A stretch of DNA of 64,000 nt from Leptolinea sp. HRD-7 (GCA_024363285.1 AP024710.1:434001-498000), one strand, 5' to 3'. Positions 50,633 to 59,076 are shown, counted from the stretch's first letter. Made by a program: numbers and translations. The notes: generated by a model from the sequence alone, not told the origin.

Positions 50633-50697
50633 GCATTAACGCTTACCTCAAATCCGGCTACTTGGCGCTGTTCGAACAGTGAACAGCGCCTTATACT
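50628..50697 (+). promoter_or_regulatory. Cluster palindrome, site 4, with -10 and inner hairpin
   Basis: AGTAGGCATTAACGCTTAC (50628-50646), 45 bases, TATACT (50692-50697). A perfect hairpin GGCGCTGTTC/GAACAGCGCC (50664-50690), probably the terminator of the kinase gene, lies in between. Confidence 0.7.
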
Positions 50698-50757
50698 TTC
50701 AATTGTAAGTGAGGTCAAATTAATTCGGTCTATCACGTAGACCAAAAGGAGAAAACG

Positions 50758-50934
50758 ATGGCGAAAGACCCAGTTTGTGGCATGGACGTCGATCCTAAGA
50801 CGGCAGCCGGGAAATCTGATTACCAGGGGACAACGTATTACTTTTGTTCGTCAGGGTGTAAGAAGGCCTTTGATAAAGAACCCCAGAAATATGTGGGGAA
50901 GGCTGAGGATAGCCACTCCGGACACCACCACTAA
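50758..50934 (+). CDS. Small YHS-domain protein with His tail
   Basis: 58 residues: MAKDPVCGMDVDPKTAAGKS, YYFCSSGCKKAFDKEP, ending HSGHHH. This is a stand-alone YHS domain, as is fused to CopA at 59160. AAAGGAG precedes ATG 50758. Metal-binding role in copper handling is likely. Downstream of site 4. Confidence 0.88.
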   Translation: MAKDPVCGMDVDPKTAAGKSDYQGTTYYFCSSGCKKAFDKEPQKYVGKAEDSHSGHHH

Positions 50935-50945
50935 AACTTCCTCTC

Positions 50946-50984
50946 CCTTCCCCGTTTGGCAAACAAGCAAACGGGGAAGGTCTT
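50946..50984 (+). terminator. Hairpin terminator after YHS gene
   Basis: CCTTCCCCGTTTG (50946-50958) pairs with CAAACGGGGAAGG (50968-50980), then TCTT. The T-tract is short and lgt starts 14 bases later, so read-through is likely. Confidence 0.6.
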
Positions 50985-50994
50985 AAAAGGTATT

Positions 50995-51786
50995 ATGATC
51001 ACAATTCCGATCGACCCCATTCTGTTTTCAATAGGTCATTTCCATCTCCGATGGTACAGCCTGATCGTAACAGCCGCCGTGTTTATTGGCGTCTGGTTGG
51101 CGCTTAAAGAAGCTGGAAGAAAAGGCTTCAATACCGACCAACTCGCGAATAGTGTTTTGTGGATTGTTATTGCCGGCATGGTCGGCGCGCGGTTATTCCA
51201 CGTGATCGATCATTGGCCGGATGAATTCGCCGCCAATCCAATCCGCGCTTTGTATATTTGGGAAGGCGGCCTGGCGATCTGGGGCGGTGTGCTGGGCGGA
51301 CTCGCGGCCACCGCAGTGCTCGCGCGCATCAATCACTGGAAGTTAACGCGCCTGCTAGATGCCTTTGTTCCTGGCGTGGTTTTGGCCCAGGCTGTTGGAA
51401 GAATTGCATGCATCATCACCGGAGATGCTGTGGGTAAACCGACCAATGGTCCATTTGGCTTTGCTTATGTCAGCCCGAACGCGATGGTTCCCCAACTTGG
51501 CGTCTACTACACTCCCACACCGGTCTACGAGATCCTGATGAACCTGGCTATCTTCGCCTTGCTTTGGGGCCTGCGCAAGAAAGGTTTAAAGGATGGAATT
51601 TTGGCCTTGTTCTATCTTGCGCTTTACTCTTTTGCCCGCTTCTTCATCGCTTTTACGAGCGCGTATAAGATCATTGCTCTGGGGTTGAACCAGGCGCAAC
51701 TTATTAGCATGGTTGTATTTGCGATCAGTCTGCCGCTCCTCGCAATTGCGTTGCTGAAGAAACGGCAACTTTCCGTGAATGCCTGA
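50995..51786 (+). CDS. lgt: Prolipoprotein diacylglyceryl transferase
   Basis: 263 residues with seven helices. Adds a lipid to the lipobox Cys of secreted lipoproteins. Lgt signature GRIACIITGDAVGKPT with NGPFGFAY, and HFHLRWYSL near the start. ATG 50995 follows AAAGG; the longer frame to 50956 lies in the hairpin. Several lipoproteins of this cluster (44844, 55890, 56965) are its likely clients, so it could be a dedicated copy. Confidence 0.93.
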   Translation: MITIPIDPILFSIGHFHLRWYSLIVTAAVFIGVWLALKEAGRKGFNTDQLANSVLWIVIAGMVGARLFHVIDHWPDEFAANPIRALYIWEGGLAIWGGVLGGLAATAVLARINHWKLTRLLDAFVPGVVLAQAVGRIACIITGDAVGKPTNGPFGFAYVSPNAMVPQLGVYYTPTPVYEILMNLAIFALLWGLRKKGLKDGILALFYLALYSFARFFIAFTSAYKIIALGLNQAQLISMVVFAISLPLLAIALLKKRQLSVNA

Positions 51787-51801
51787 TATCGGAGGTTTCA
51801 T

Positions 51802-51945
51802 ATGGAAAAGCCCTTTGTCGACTTATCTCACCCAACCAAATCTCAAAAGATGGCACACGCCCTACTGACAAGCATTCTCTTGGGATTTGGCGTCTATTTA
51901 CTCATACAAGGAATTCTCAACATTCTGGCAAGCATAGGATTCTAG
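51802..51945 (+). CDS. Small single-helix membrane protein
   Basis: 47 residues (MEKPFVDLSHPTKSQKMAHA, then LLTSILLGFGVYLLIQGILNIL). GGAGG before ATG; its TAG touches the next ATG, so it is coupled to the cupredoxin gene. Not recognised. It recalls the small protein at 43149 in size, plan and its CcdA-type neighbour. Confidence 0.6.
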   Translation: MEKPFVDLSHPTKSQKMAHALLTSILLGFGVYLLIQGILNILASIGF

Positions 51946-52407
51946 ATGCGTCAAAATAACCAGCACAAAAGAAATCACGCTTTAACAAGTCACAGCAATC
52001 GCCGTCTGAACAAATTTGTCTTTACGGGGATCGTGTTGACTGTCCTCGGCCTGGCCGGTGTATTGCTGTTCAATGCCTTTTATCGGGCTCCACTGCCGGT
52101 TGCTGGGAACGTCATCGACATTTCCGCGGATATGGGCGGATTCGATAAAGACGTGATCCGGGTGAAGTTAGGTGATCCGATCACGATCCGGCTGCGTAGC
52201 CTGGATAACTCGCATCATACGGACGGTGGCGGAAAGCACCAATGGGCCGTCGATGAATTTAAAGCCAATGTTGTTGCTCCCCCAGAGGGAACTGCGATGA
52301 CGACTTTCACACCGACCAAACCAGGCACATACGTTTTTTATTGTGACATTTGCTGCGGTGGCCGCGCCAATCCAACGATGAACGGCAAGTTGATCGTTGA
52401 AGGATAA
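51946..52407 (+). CDS. CuA-like cupredoxin, membrane-anchored
   Basis: 153 residues. One helix (FVFTGIVLTVLGLAGVLLF), then a cupredoxin domain with HHTDGGGKHQWAVDEF and FYCDICCGGRANPTM, similar to COX2 CuA loops (Cys-x3-Cys, then Met, with Asn-Pro in place of the second His). Metal site may be changed. Electron or copper carrier. Confidence 0.75.
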   Translation: MRQNNQHKRNHALTSHSNRRLNKFVFTGIVLTVLGLAGVLLFNAFYRAPLPVAGNVIDISADMGGFDKDVIRVKLGDPITIRLRSLDNSHHTDGGGKHQWAVDEFKANVVAPPEGTAMTTFTPTKPGTYVFYCDICCGGRANPTMNGKLIVEG

Positions 52408-52411
52408 TTTG

Positions 52412-53233
52412 ATGTCATCCACGATACTTCGCCGCAACCTGATCTTGTTAGCCTTAGGCATTCTGGCGTTCGGAGCCGTAGGCCTCGCCGGCTTCTGGCA
52501 CCCGAATGCCCCTGAAGCGACCATGCAGAGCTACCTGCCAGTGATTACACTTCCTACGGTGATCATCGCCGGGGCAGTGGATGGAATCAATCCCTGTGCA
52601 TTCACTGTGTTGCTCCTATTCATCACGGCGCTGCTAACGACGCTCAAAGTAGGAGAGCAAAATATCACGGTAACCCGGGCGCGCCTGGTTGGTATGGGCA
52701 GCATTTATATTGGCGCGGTGTTCCTGACTTATCTGGCCCTGGGCGTTGGCCTGCTAAAGGCGGCAGATTTCTTCACCCGCCAGCATTTGCCAGCGCGGTT
52801 AGGCGCGCTTGTTGCCATTCTGATTGGTCTGTGGATGATTAAAGATTATTTTCTCCCAAGTTGGGGGTGGAAATTACAGGCTCCCGGCAAAGTGAGTGAG
52901 ATTGCCCGCCAGTCCGCCCAGAAAGCCACCATCCCCGCCCTTGTAGTCGGCGGATTCCTCATTGGCCTTTGCACGGTTCCTTGCAGTGGGGCTGTCTACC
53001 TGGGCGTCCTCAGCCTTTTGGCCCTACAACCAACCGCCATGTTAGGTTACGCATACCTGATTCTCTACAATGTCATCTTCATCATGCCATTGGTGGTGAT
53101 CTTGATCCTGGCCTCTGCTCGCCCAACACTTAACCGGCTTGCGCATTGGAATCTTCATCACAAAGAATGGGTGCGGTTGGCGCTTGGAAGTGGAGTGGTA
53201 ATTATGGGGCTGATCATTCTGGCAACGGTGTGA
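52412..53233 (+). CDS. CcdA/DsbD-type transmembrane protein
   Basis: 273 residues with six or seven helices; AVDGINPCAFTVLLLFITAL near the start and GLCTVPCSGAVYLGVLSLL later hold the redox cysteines. Normal helix order, unlike the protein at 42343. ATG 52412 follows AAGGATAA. It likely moves reducing power or metal across the membrane. Confidence 0.82.
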   Translation: MSSTILRRNLILLALGILAFGAVGLAGFWHPNAPEATMQSYLPVITLPTVIIAGAVDGINPCAFTVLLLFITALLTTLKVGEQNITVTRARLVGMGSIYIGAVFLTYLALGVGLLKAADFFTRQHLPARLGALVAILIGLWMIKDYFLPSWGWKLQAPGKVSEIARQSAQKATIPALVVGGFLIGLCTVPCSGAVYLGVLSLLALQPTAMLGYAYLILYNVIFIMPLVVILILASARPTLNRLAHWNLHHKEWVRLALGSGVVIMGLIILATV

Positions 53234-53237
53234 TTCT

Positions 53238-53888
53238 ATGGCAAAGAATGAAAAGTACATTCCGGCACTTAACCAAAACTGGTTGACCCCACTGTATGAC
53301 CCCTTGCTTAAATGGGGCATGCGGGAGGATGAGTTTAAACGCCATCTGGTCGAGTATTCCAACCTGGCGAATGATCAGCAGGTTCTTGACCTGGGTTGCG
53401 GCACGGGAACATTGACCATCCAAATAAATCAGCGTTTTCCACAGCTCGAATTGATCGGATTGGACGGCGACTCCACCGTGCTCCATTTAGCCCAAAAGAA
53501 AGCCGAGGCTGCCGGCCTGTCCATCCAATGGAGGGAAGGACTGGCTACAGCCCTTCCCTATCCTAACGCCTCATTTGACCGGGTCGTTTCCTGCCTCGTG
53601 GTACACCATCTCACGGCTTCGAATAAGGTCAAAGCGTTCCAGGAAGTCCTGCGAGTTTTGAAACCCGGTGGTGAATTTCATCTGTTAGACTTTGGGAAAC
53701 CTGCTAATCCTGTGATGAGGTTGATATCCATCCCAATGGCCCGCCTCGAGGAGGCCGGGGATAATATCCATGGCTTGCTTCCGGAGATGTTAAGCCGGGC
53801 CGGGTTTATCAGTATCGTTGAAATTCGGCGCTTTAAAACAATTTTTGGGGAGCTGGTACATTATCGGATTTTGCCTGAGGCTATATGA
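53238..53888 (+). CDS. Class I SAM-dependent methyltransferase
   Basis: 216 residues. Motif I VLDLGCGTGTLTIQI, acidic loop LIGLDGD, motif with FDRVVSCLVVHHL, and VLKPGGEFHLLDFG. Ubiquinone/menaquinone or arsenite-type methyltransferases look similar; substrate unknown. Start 4 bases after the CcdA-type gene, end overlapping the next gene by four. Confidence 0.88.
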   Translation: MAKNEKYIPALNQNWLTPLYDPLLKWGMREDEFKRHLVEYSNLANDQQVLDLGCGTGTLTIQINQRFPQLELIGLDGDSTVLHLAQKKAEAAGLSIQWREGLATALPYPNASFDRVVSCLVVHHLTASNKVKAFQEVLRVLKPGGEFHLLDFGKPANPVMRLISIPMARLEEAGDNIHGLLPEMLSRAGFISIVEIRRFKTIFGELVHYRILPEAI

Positions 53889-54934
53889 GGAAACGAGAAA
53901 AAGATCAAATACATGATCCTGAAATCATGCTGCTTAATAGGGTTGACGAGCAACTTAGCCAGTGTGGTTTTTTGCTCCCGAGAGTCTGGACGGTTAACTT
54001 TCTTGTCGCATTCAAATCCAAGCCTCTGATGATTCTGATTGGTCCGCGCGAAGCCGAGAAAGGAGCGCTGGTCGAAAGTTATTGCCATGTGATAACGGGC
54101 GGTGGTTCGAATCAGTATCAACCGATGGTGGGACATCCCTGGTGGGCATCCCAAACCACAAATGTCGCCATGTTTACAGAGACTCAATCCCGGTTCAATA
54201 CCCTCAAACTTGAAATGATGATCGAAGAAGCCGGGTTGCCAGAAAATCGGGACCGGTTCTACATTGCTAATTTCAACCGGATAAGCCCTGGTGAACTACA
54301 GGAGTATTTCTCGGAAACAGCCTTTCAACTTCGCCATGGTGAGTTGATGCGCTTGCCCACCTCCCATTTCTTAAATCCAGTTCCATTTCCACCCAACCTC
54401 GCCATCATTGGCACAATGGACACGCTCACGTTCCCCTGGTCGGATGTGGATCTACTCTCGCAAACAACCGTCATTGACTGTGCACCAACGAAATTACCCG
54501 GTTATCCATTGGTTGGCAATACGAGTCCGGATCCATTGGATGAGAAACGTTTGATCCAATCCTACATTCGAGATCCACAACGAGCTTTTCGGAAGTTAAG
54601 GTTCATCCTACGCAGGATACCCTCAGCTTTATTTCCCTTACTTCATGTACAAAAATTTCTGCAGAAAGTTGTTGCCCGGAATTCCAGCAGTATGCTGCTT
54701 GAGGGAATAATCTATCTTTCCAACTCATGGTCACATATGGGTTCTGGCCTTTTCGACGAAAACCCGCAAAAGAATCTACAAATCGCAATGGACCTGGCGA
54801 TCACCCAGTCCTTATTACTCCCAAACAGCGAAAAAATAGCAAATTCGAATAACCTCCGAGACAAACTGCAAAATATCTTGGACAATCAATATCCTCTTGC
54901 GATGAACTTGTTAAGTCAGCTCGCGCCCGCCTAG
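53885..54934 (+). CDS. McrB-like AAA protein with degenerate P-loop
   Basis: 349 residues. KPLMILIGPREAEKGALVES replaces the GPPGTGKT loop, so nucleotide binding is doubtful. The later parts VPFPPNLAIIGTMDTLTFPW and DVDLLSQTTVIDCAPT read like the sensor region of McrB-type GTPases. ATG 53885 overlaps the methyltransferase stop as ATGA. The C-terminal 130 residues are helical. Function unknown. Confidence 0.5.
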   Translation: MRKREKDQIHDPEIMLLNRVDEQLSQCGFLLPRVWTVNFLVAFKSKPLMILIGPREAEKGALVESYCHVITGGGSNQYQPMVGHPWWASQTTNVAMFTETQSRFNTLKLEMMIEEAGLPENRDRFYIANFNRISPGELQEYFSETAFQLRHGELMRLPTSHFLNPVPFPPNLAIIGTMDTLTFPWSDVDLLSQTTVIDCAPTKLPGYPLVGNTSPDPLDEKRLIQSYIRDPQRAFRKLRFILRRIPSALFPLLHVQKFLQKVVARNSSSMLLEGIIYLSNSWSHMGSGLFDENPQKNLQIAMDLAITQSLLLPNSEKIANSNNLRDKLQNILDNQYPLAMNLLSQLAPA

Positions 54935-54999
54935 GCATTTATGCTAGCTCAAAGGCATGTGAAACAGCGCTTATAGAAAGTCTCGGCCTTCACTATAGT
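54930..54999 (+). promoter_or_regulatory. Cluster palindrome, site 5, with -10
   Basis: CCTAGGCATTTATGCTAGC (54930-54948), 45 bases, TATAGT (54994-54999), before the DUF2933-like gene. Confidence 0.7.
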
Positions 55000-55021
55000 A
55001 GAAGTACAAAGGAGACTTTTT

Positions 55022-55303
55022 ATGAACCAAACGAACCCCTCCAACAAGCTTCGAATCCAACCGCTCGTACTGGTCACAGTCGCTGGATTGCTGGCCGCCT
55101 TGGTAGCTATATTCATCTTTAAAGTGTCTGTTGGCCTGGTTATCAATTATGGCTTGATTGGAGCGATGATCTTGAGCCATTTCTGGATGCACGCAGGTCA
55201 TACTGGCCACGACGGCCACCAAGAACAAGCTCCACTTTCCAAAACGGGCGATCAGCTCAACCCGGTCCCGGTCGAGAACGAGCGCAAGCATGGCTGCCAT
55301 TGA
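55022..55303 (+). CDS. DUF2933-like membrane protein with His-rich loop
   Basis: 93 residues: two helices (VLVTVAGLLAALVAIFIFKV; VINYGLIGAMILSHFWMHA) then HAGHTGHDGHQ and a final CH. Paralogue of 31751. The histidines suggest metal binding. GGAGACTTTTT precedes ATG 55022. Confidence 0.75.
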   Translation: MNQTNPSNKLRIQPLVLVTVAGLLAALVAIFIFKVSVGLVINYGLIGAMILSHFWMHAGHTGHDGHQEQAPLSKTGDQLNPVPVENERKHGCH

Positions 55304-55371
55304 TAGGCAGAATCACTTACGTCTGAGTCCGTGATTCTACCCTTCGCACGAACACTCCGACCTTCTATACT
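55302..55371 (+). promoter_or_regulatory. Cluster palindrome, site 6, with -10
   Basis: GATAGGCAGAATCACTTAC (55302-55320), 45 bases, TATACT (55366-55371). Confidence 0.72.
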
Positions 55372-55388
55372 CAAATCGGAGATATAAA

Positions 55389-55769
55389 ATGAACGCAGGA
55401 AAGCAACCAATCCTGGTAGTAAATCAGGCGTGTGGCTGTACCGTCACCCAGGTGTCTGAATATGTCAAGTCGGCCGGATATGCGGTGGTCCAATCTTTCG
55501 ATCTGCTTTCGGCGATGGACACCCGTGCTCGATGCATCTGTCAATTGGTCGTCCTATTAATCTATGGAAAGGATGGACCGCCTGCAACCATCATCCTGGA
55601 TGGAAATGATATGTCCACGTCTATTTTTCTGGAGAACGAACCTGAATGCAGCTTTCGGGCAAAATTTATCACCCTGTTGTCCCCAATTGCAGTGACGGCT
55701 GATGCAAACGCTGAAAGCAGCAACGATGGATCGAATGACGTCGAAACCCAACATGACATTAGACTATAA
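55389..55769 (+). CDS. Hypothetical cysteine-containing protein
   Basis: 126 residues. The start PILVVNQACGCTVTQVSEYVKSAGY and LVVLLIYGKDGPPATIILDG recall a receiver fold, but the phospho-Asp region is missing. Cysteines CGC and CIC lie near 15 and 50. The end is acidic and Asn/Ser-rich. GGAGA precedes ATG 55389. Behind its own palindrome and -10; unknown function. Confidence 0.5.
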   Translation: MNAGKQPILVVNQACGCTVTQVSEYVKSAGYAVVQSFDLLSAMDTRARCICQLVVLLIYGKDGPPATIILDGNDMSTSIFLENEPECSFRAKFITLLSPIAVTADANAESSNDGSNDVETQHDIRL

Positions 55770-55779
55770 ATCAGATGAC

Positions 55780-55798
55780 ATTAGGCATAATTGCCCAC
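55780..55798 (+). promoter_or_regulatory. Cluster palindrome, site 7
   Basis: ATTAGGCATAATTGCCCAC, 91 bases before the multicopper oxidase. No -10 box at the 45-base distance was found. Confidence 0.5.
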
Positions 55799-55889
55799 TC
55801 GCCGCAGGCCATTCGGCGCTTCATTTCTTATGCCATTTCGTTTACCCTTGGGAAACAACCTAAAAAATTCGATCCCAAGGAGGAACCAT

Positions 55890-56951
55890 TTGAAAAGACC
55901 ACTCAGGTTTTTGCCAATTGCCATCGTAGGAATTTTCCTGATAGCCGCTTGCGCCCCCAGTTCAAGGTCCGCAATGGGAACGGGGAACATGATGAATGCT
56001 ACCGCAACCCCAGGCGCGATGATGGCGTCGCCAGGAAGTTCTCATATGATGCAACCTATCAGCGGTGAGAATGTCCAAGCAGCGACTGAAACGACTGGTG
56101 GACAACCGCTGACTTATCGCATGGACGGCGACGTCAAGGTTTTCGATTTGACTGCCAAACCGGTGATCTGGCCGATCACCAAAGATGTTTCAGTCACCGC
56201 CTGGACTTACAACGGGACCGTGCCCGGGCCAATGATTCGGGTAACCGAAGGTGAGAAAGTTCGCATCATCGTGAAAAACGAACTCCCTGAGCCAACCACG
56301 ATTCACTGGCATGGCATTGCGGTGCCAAACGCCATGGATGGGATCCCGGACGTAACTCAAAAGCCGATCCAACCGGGAGAATCCTTTACTTATGAGTTTA
56401 CCGCTCAACCTGCTGGCACCTACATGTACCACTCGCATTACGAGGGTGACGTTCAAGTTTCGGTTGGGTTGTATGCCCCGTTCATCATTGACCCCAAAGA
56501 GCCAGAGGTAAACAAACCGGATGTGGATGTCGACCTGATGATTTCAGAGTGGCTGGTGAAGAATGGCAATACCTTTGCCGCCATGCCCATGGCAGGCATG
56601 GAACCGAATTATTTCACCATCAACGGGAAGTCTTTCCCGGAAACAGAAACGATCAATGTCAAAAAGGGACAGCTCGTTCGTTTGCGTCTGACAGGGATTG
56701 GGCAGTTCGTTCACCCCATTCATTTGCATGGCGTGCCATTCAAAATTGTGGCAACAGATGGCCATCCGGTTCCTGAAGCCGCCCAATTGACCAAAGACAC
56801 TGTGCTGGTGTCGCCAGGCGAACGGTACGATATCGAGTTTGTCGCTACTGAAACCGGCCAATGGATGCTGCATTGTCACATTTTGCACCATACCACGAAC
56901 GACAACGTCGAGCCAGGTGGTTTGATGCTGATGATTAACGTTACCGATTAA
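55890..56951 (+). CDS. Two-domain multicopper oxidase lipoprotein
   Basis: 353 residues from TTG 55890, six bases after AAGGAGG (a longer frame has no ribosome site). Signal with lipobox IAAC and a Met-rich segment (GTGNMMN, PGAMMASP). Cupredoxin domain 1 has TIHWHGIAVP and YMYHSHYEGD; domain 2 has HPIHLHG and MLHCHILHHTTNDN, giving the T1 and trinuclear copper ligands. It likely oxidises Cu(I) or takes electrons from the CuA proteins. Confidence 0.88.
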   Translation: MKRPLRFLPIAIVGIFLIAACAPSSRSAMGTGNMMNATATPGAMMASPGSSHMMQPISGENVQAATETTGGQPLTYRMDGDVKVFDLTAKPVIWPITKDVSVTAWTYNGTVPGPMIRVTEGEKVRIIVKNELPEPTTIHWHGIAVPNAMDGIPDVTQKPIQPGESFTYEFTAQPAGTYMYHSHYEGDVQVSVGLYAPFIIDPKEPEVNKPDVDVDLMISEWLVKNGNTFAAMPMAGMEPNYFTINGKSFPETETINVKKGQLVRLRLTGIGQFVHPIHLHGVPFKIVATDGHPVPEAAQLTKDTVLVSPGERYDIEFVATETGQWMLHCHILHHTTNDNVEPGGLMLMINVTD

Positions 56952-56964
56952 GTGGAGAATAAAT

Positions 56965-57357
56965 ATGAAACCGCGCTATATTTGGATTGGAATACTCATC
57001 ATTGTGGCAGCCCTACTGGCAGGATGTTCGAGTGCTGCCCAAACGCAAGAAAAATCAACCGAACCGGTGAAATTTACCCTGGAAACTACTCCAGCCCCGC
57101 CGGTCGCCGGAAAAAACGAAATCATCTTGAAGCTGGAAGACCAGGATGGACAGCCTCTGACCGGGGCGACCGTGGACGTTAGTGCCGATCACACCGATAT
57201 GACTGGCATGACGATGAGCGGCCCAGCGACAGAACAAGAAGGTGGCAAGTATGCCATTACCGCAGATTTCAGCATGTCGGGAACATGGAAAATTACTGTG
57301 TACGTACGAAAAGAAGGACTGGATGTGAAAAAGGATTTTGATTTGAAGATCCCATGA
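56965..57357 (+). CDS. FixH/YtkA-like lipoprotein
   Basis: 130 residues. Signal peptide with lipobox LLAGC, then a YtkA/FixH beta domain (EIILKLEDQDGQPLTGATVD, MTGMTMSG, GTWKITVYVRKEG). Such domains occur with copper and oxidase assembly genes. It lies 13 bases after the multicopper oxidase. Confidence 0.8.
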   Translation: MKPRYIWIGILIIVAALLAGCSSAAQTQEKSTEPVKFTLETTPAPPVAGKNEIILKLEDQDGQPLTGATVDVSADHTDMTGMTMSGPATEQEGGKYAITADFSMSGTWKITVYVRKEGLDVKKDFDLKIP

Positions 57358-57374
57358 TCCGGATGCTGTTTTAG

Positions 57375-57413
57375 ATTCTCTGGCGTGTCGGTATACCGAA
57401 CGCGCCAGAGAAT
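57375..57413 (+). promoter_or_regulatory. Long hairpin in operon gap
   Basis: ATTCTCTGGCG (57375-57385) pairs with CGCCAGAGAAT (57403-57413), and its loop holds the palindrome CGGTATACCG (57389-57398). GGAGAATTTCCC follows as ribosome site, so it may control translation of the next gene. Confidence 0.55.
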
Positions 57414-57426
57414 GGAGAATTTCCCG

Positions 57427-58284
57427 ATGAACCCCTCGATCCAATTATTAACTCACCCTCTTAATAAATCCGACCAACTCATTCTCTGGTCTAGTCGGCA
57501 TTGGGTTCTGCTTGTCAGCATATTGATCGGCATTTACGTTATAAGCCCCTTTCTTGCGCCGGCTCTGATGCAGGCCGGTTTGACTGCTCCGGGAAAGGTA
57601 ATTTATTGGATCTATTCTTACCTCTGTCACCAACTGCCGGAACGCTCGTATTTCTTATTCGGCCCAAAGATCTCCTATTCCATCGGAGAAATCCAATCGA
57701 CCTGGAAAAACACCAACGACATCGCCGTGCTCCGGCAGTTCGTAGGAAATCCGCAGATGGGCTGGAAGGTGGCCTGGTCCGACCGGATGGTGTCGATGTT
57801 TACCAGTCTTTGGATTTTCGGCATGTTGTGGGGGTTGTTCCGGGAGAAGATCCGACGGCTGCCCTGGTGGGGATTGATCCTTTTTCTTTTGCCCATGGCG
57901 ATCGATGGCACGACGCATTTCCTGAGTGACCTGGCCGGATTAGGGCAAGGGTTTCGGGATAGCAATGCCTGGTTGGCAGCATTGACCAATCATTCCTTTG
58001 AGCCTTCGTTCTACGCGGGAGATGCCTGGGGATCCTTCAATGCCTGGGCGCGTCTGATCACAGGCATATTCTTTGGATTGGGCATCGTCTGGTTCGGTTT
58101 CCCTTATATCCATGCTACCGTAATGGATGCGGCTGAGGTTGTAAAACATAAAAACAAACGACAAAAGTTGCTGCAAGAAGAAAGAGAACATCTTGCGAGA
58201 GTTTTCGCATCGCAATTTAATTTGCCAGGAAATCCGAATGGGATGGATGACCGGGAAATGAAGGTGAATGACCATGAAGGATGA
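57427..58284 (+). CDS. DUF2085-family membrane protein
   Basis: 285 residues from ATG 57427 (GGAGAATTTCCCG upstream). About five helices. YLCHQLPERSYFLFG is the DUF2085 hallmark with its Cys-His; MAIDGTTHFLSDLAG is the second conserved part. Role unknown. Ends in a charged, coiled-coil-like tail that overlaps the regulator gene by 17 bases. Confidence 0.75.
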   Translation: MNPSIQLLTHPLNKSDQLILWSSRHWVLLVSILIGIYVISPFLAPALMQAGLTAPGKVIYWIYSYLCHQLPERSYFLFGPKISYSIGEIQSTWKNTNDIAVLRQFVGNPQMGWKVAWSDRMVSMFTSLWIFGMLWGLFREKIRRLPWWGLILFLLPMAIDGTTHFLSDLAGLGQGFRDSNAWLAALTNHSFEPSFYAGDAWGSFNAWARLITGIFFGLGIVWFGFPYIHATVMDAAEVVKHKNKRQKLLQEEREHLARVFASQFNLPGNPNGMDDREMKVNDHEG

Positions 58285-58975
58285 TGAAGAAAAGAAATCG
58301 ACGATTCGAGTATTGCTCGCAGATGACCATGCCATTGTGCGTGCTGGCATTCGTCAGTTTTTAGAGCAAGCCGGCGACATTCAGGTGATTGGCGAAGCTT
58401 CCGATGGCGAGATGGCTGTAGAAATGATCGAAAGGATGGCGCCAGACATAGCCGTCCTCGATATCCAGATGCCGAAAGCAACGGGAATTGAAGTTTCTCG
58501 CCGGATTCGCGCTAATCGTTGGCCAATTGGGGTTCTTATCCTTACGTCTTATGATGATGCCCCGTATATTTCTGCCGTTTTAAAGACCGGCGCGAATGGT
58601 TATGTCTTGAAAACCGCTTCACCGGATGAAATTATTCATGCGGTCAGGGATGTTTATCGAGGCAAATCCGTTCTAGACACGGAGATATTACCCAAAGTTA
58701 TGGCGCAGATCGCTAACCCGAATCCAGCACCGTTTTACGAGCCATTGACGGACCGCGAAATCGAAATCCTTTCCCTGGTTGCCCGGGGATTAACCAACAA
58801 GGTTGTCGGCATCAAACTCAAAATCAGCGACCGGACGGTGCAAGGACATATCGCGCGGATCTTTGAAAAACTTCAGGCCGCCAGCCGCACGGAAGCCGTA
58901 ATGCGTGGAGTCTCCCTGGGATTAATTCAACTTCCGGAAGAGACACTTGACCACGCTATTACCTTTGAGATTTGA
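58268..58975 (+). CDS. NarL/FixJ-family response regulator (orphan)
   Basis: 235 residues: receiver VLLADDHAIVRAGIRQFLEQ, DIAVLDIQMPK, NGYVLKT, and LuxR-type DNA-binding domain LTDREIEILSLVARGLTNK. It is very similar to the regulator at 48193 and has no kinase beside it, so it may be served by the kinase at 48905. GAAGGTGA precedes ATG 58268. Confidence 0.92.
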   Translation: MTMKDDEEKKSTIRVLLADDHAIVRAGIRQFLEQAGDIQVIGEASDGEMAVEMIERMAPDIAVLDIQMPKATGIEVSRRIRANRWPIGVLILTSYDDAPYISAVLKTGANGYVLKTASPDEIIHAVRDVYRGKSVLDTEILPKVMAQIANPNPAPFYEPLTDREIEILSLVARGLTNKVVGIKLKISDRTVQGHIARIFEKLQAASRTEAVMRGVSLGLIQLPEETLDHAITFEI

Positions 58976-59022
58976 TCGATAGCCTGCCACTTGTGATAGC
59001 GAATAATTTCAACAGCCTGCGG

Positions 59023-59042
59023 AATAGGCATAATGGCCTATT
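59023..59042 (+). promoter_or_regulatory. Cluster palindrome, site 8 (best palindrome)
   Basis: AATAGGCATAATGGCCTATT with perfect arms AATAGGC/GCCTATT. A -10 (TATGAT, 59111-59116) is 69 bases away, not 45; a 28-base hairpin lies between. It serves copA. Confidence 0.7.
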
Positions 59043-59048
59043 TTCTTA

Positions 59049-59076
59049 CGAGGGTATCAGCCTAGCGATACCCTCG
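59049..59076 (+). terminator. Hairpin after the NarL-type regulator
   Basis: CGAGGGTATC (59049-59058) pairs with GATACCCTCG (59067-59076), 8-base loop, then CTGTTT. A weak terminator for the regulator gene placed between operator and copA promoter. Confidence 0.5.
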
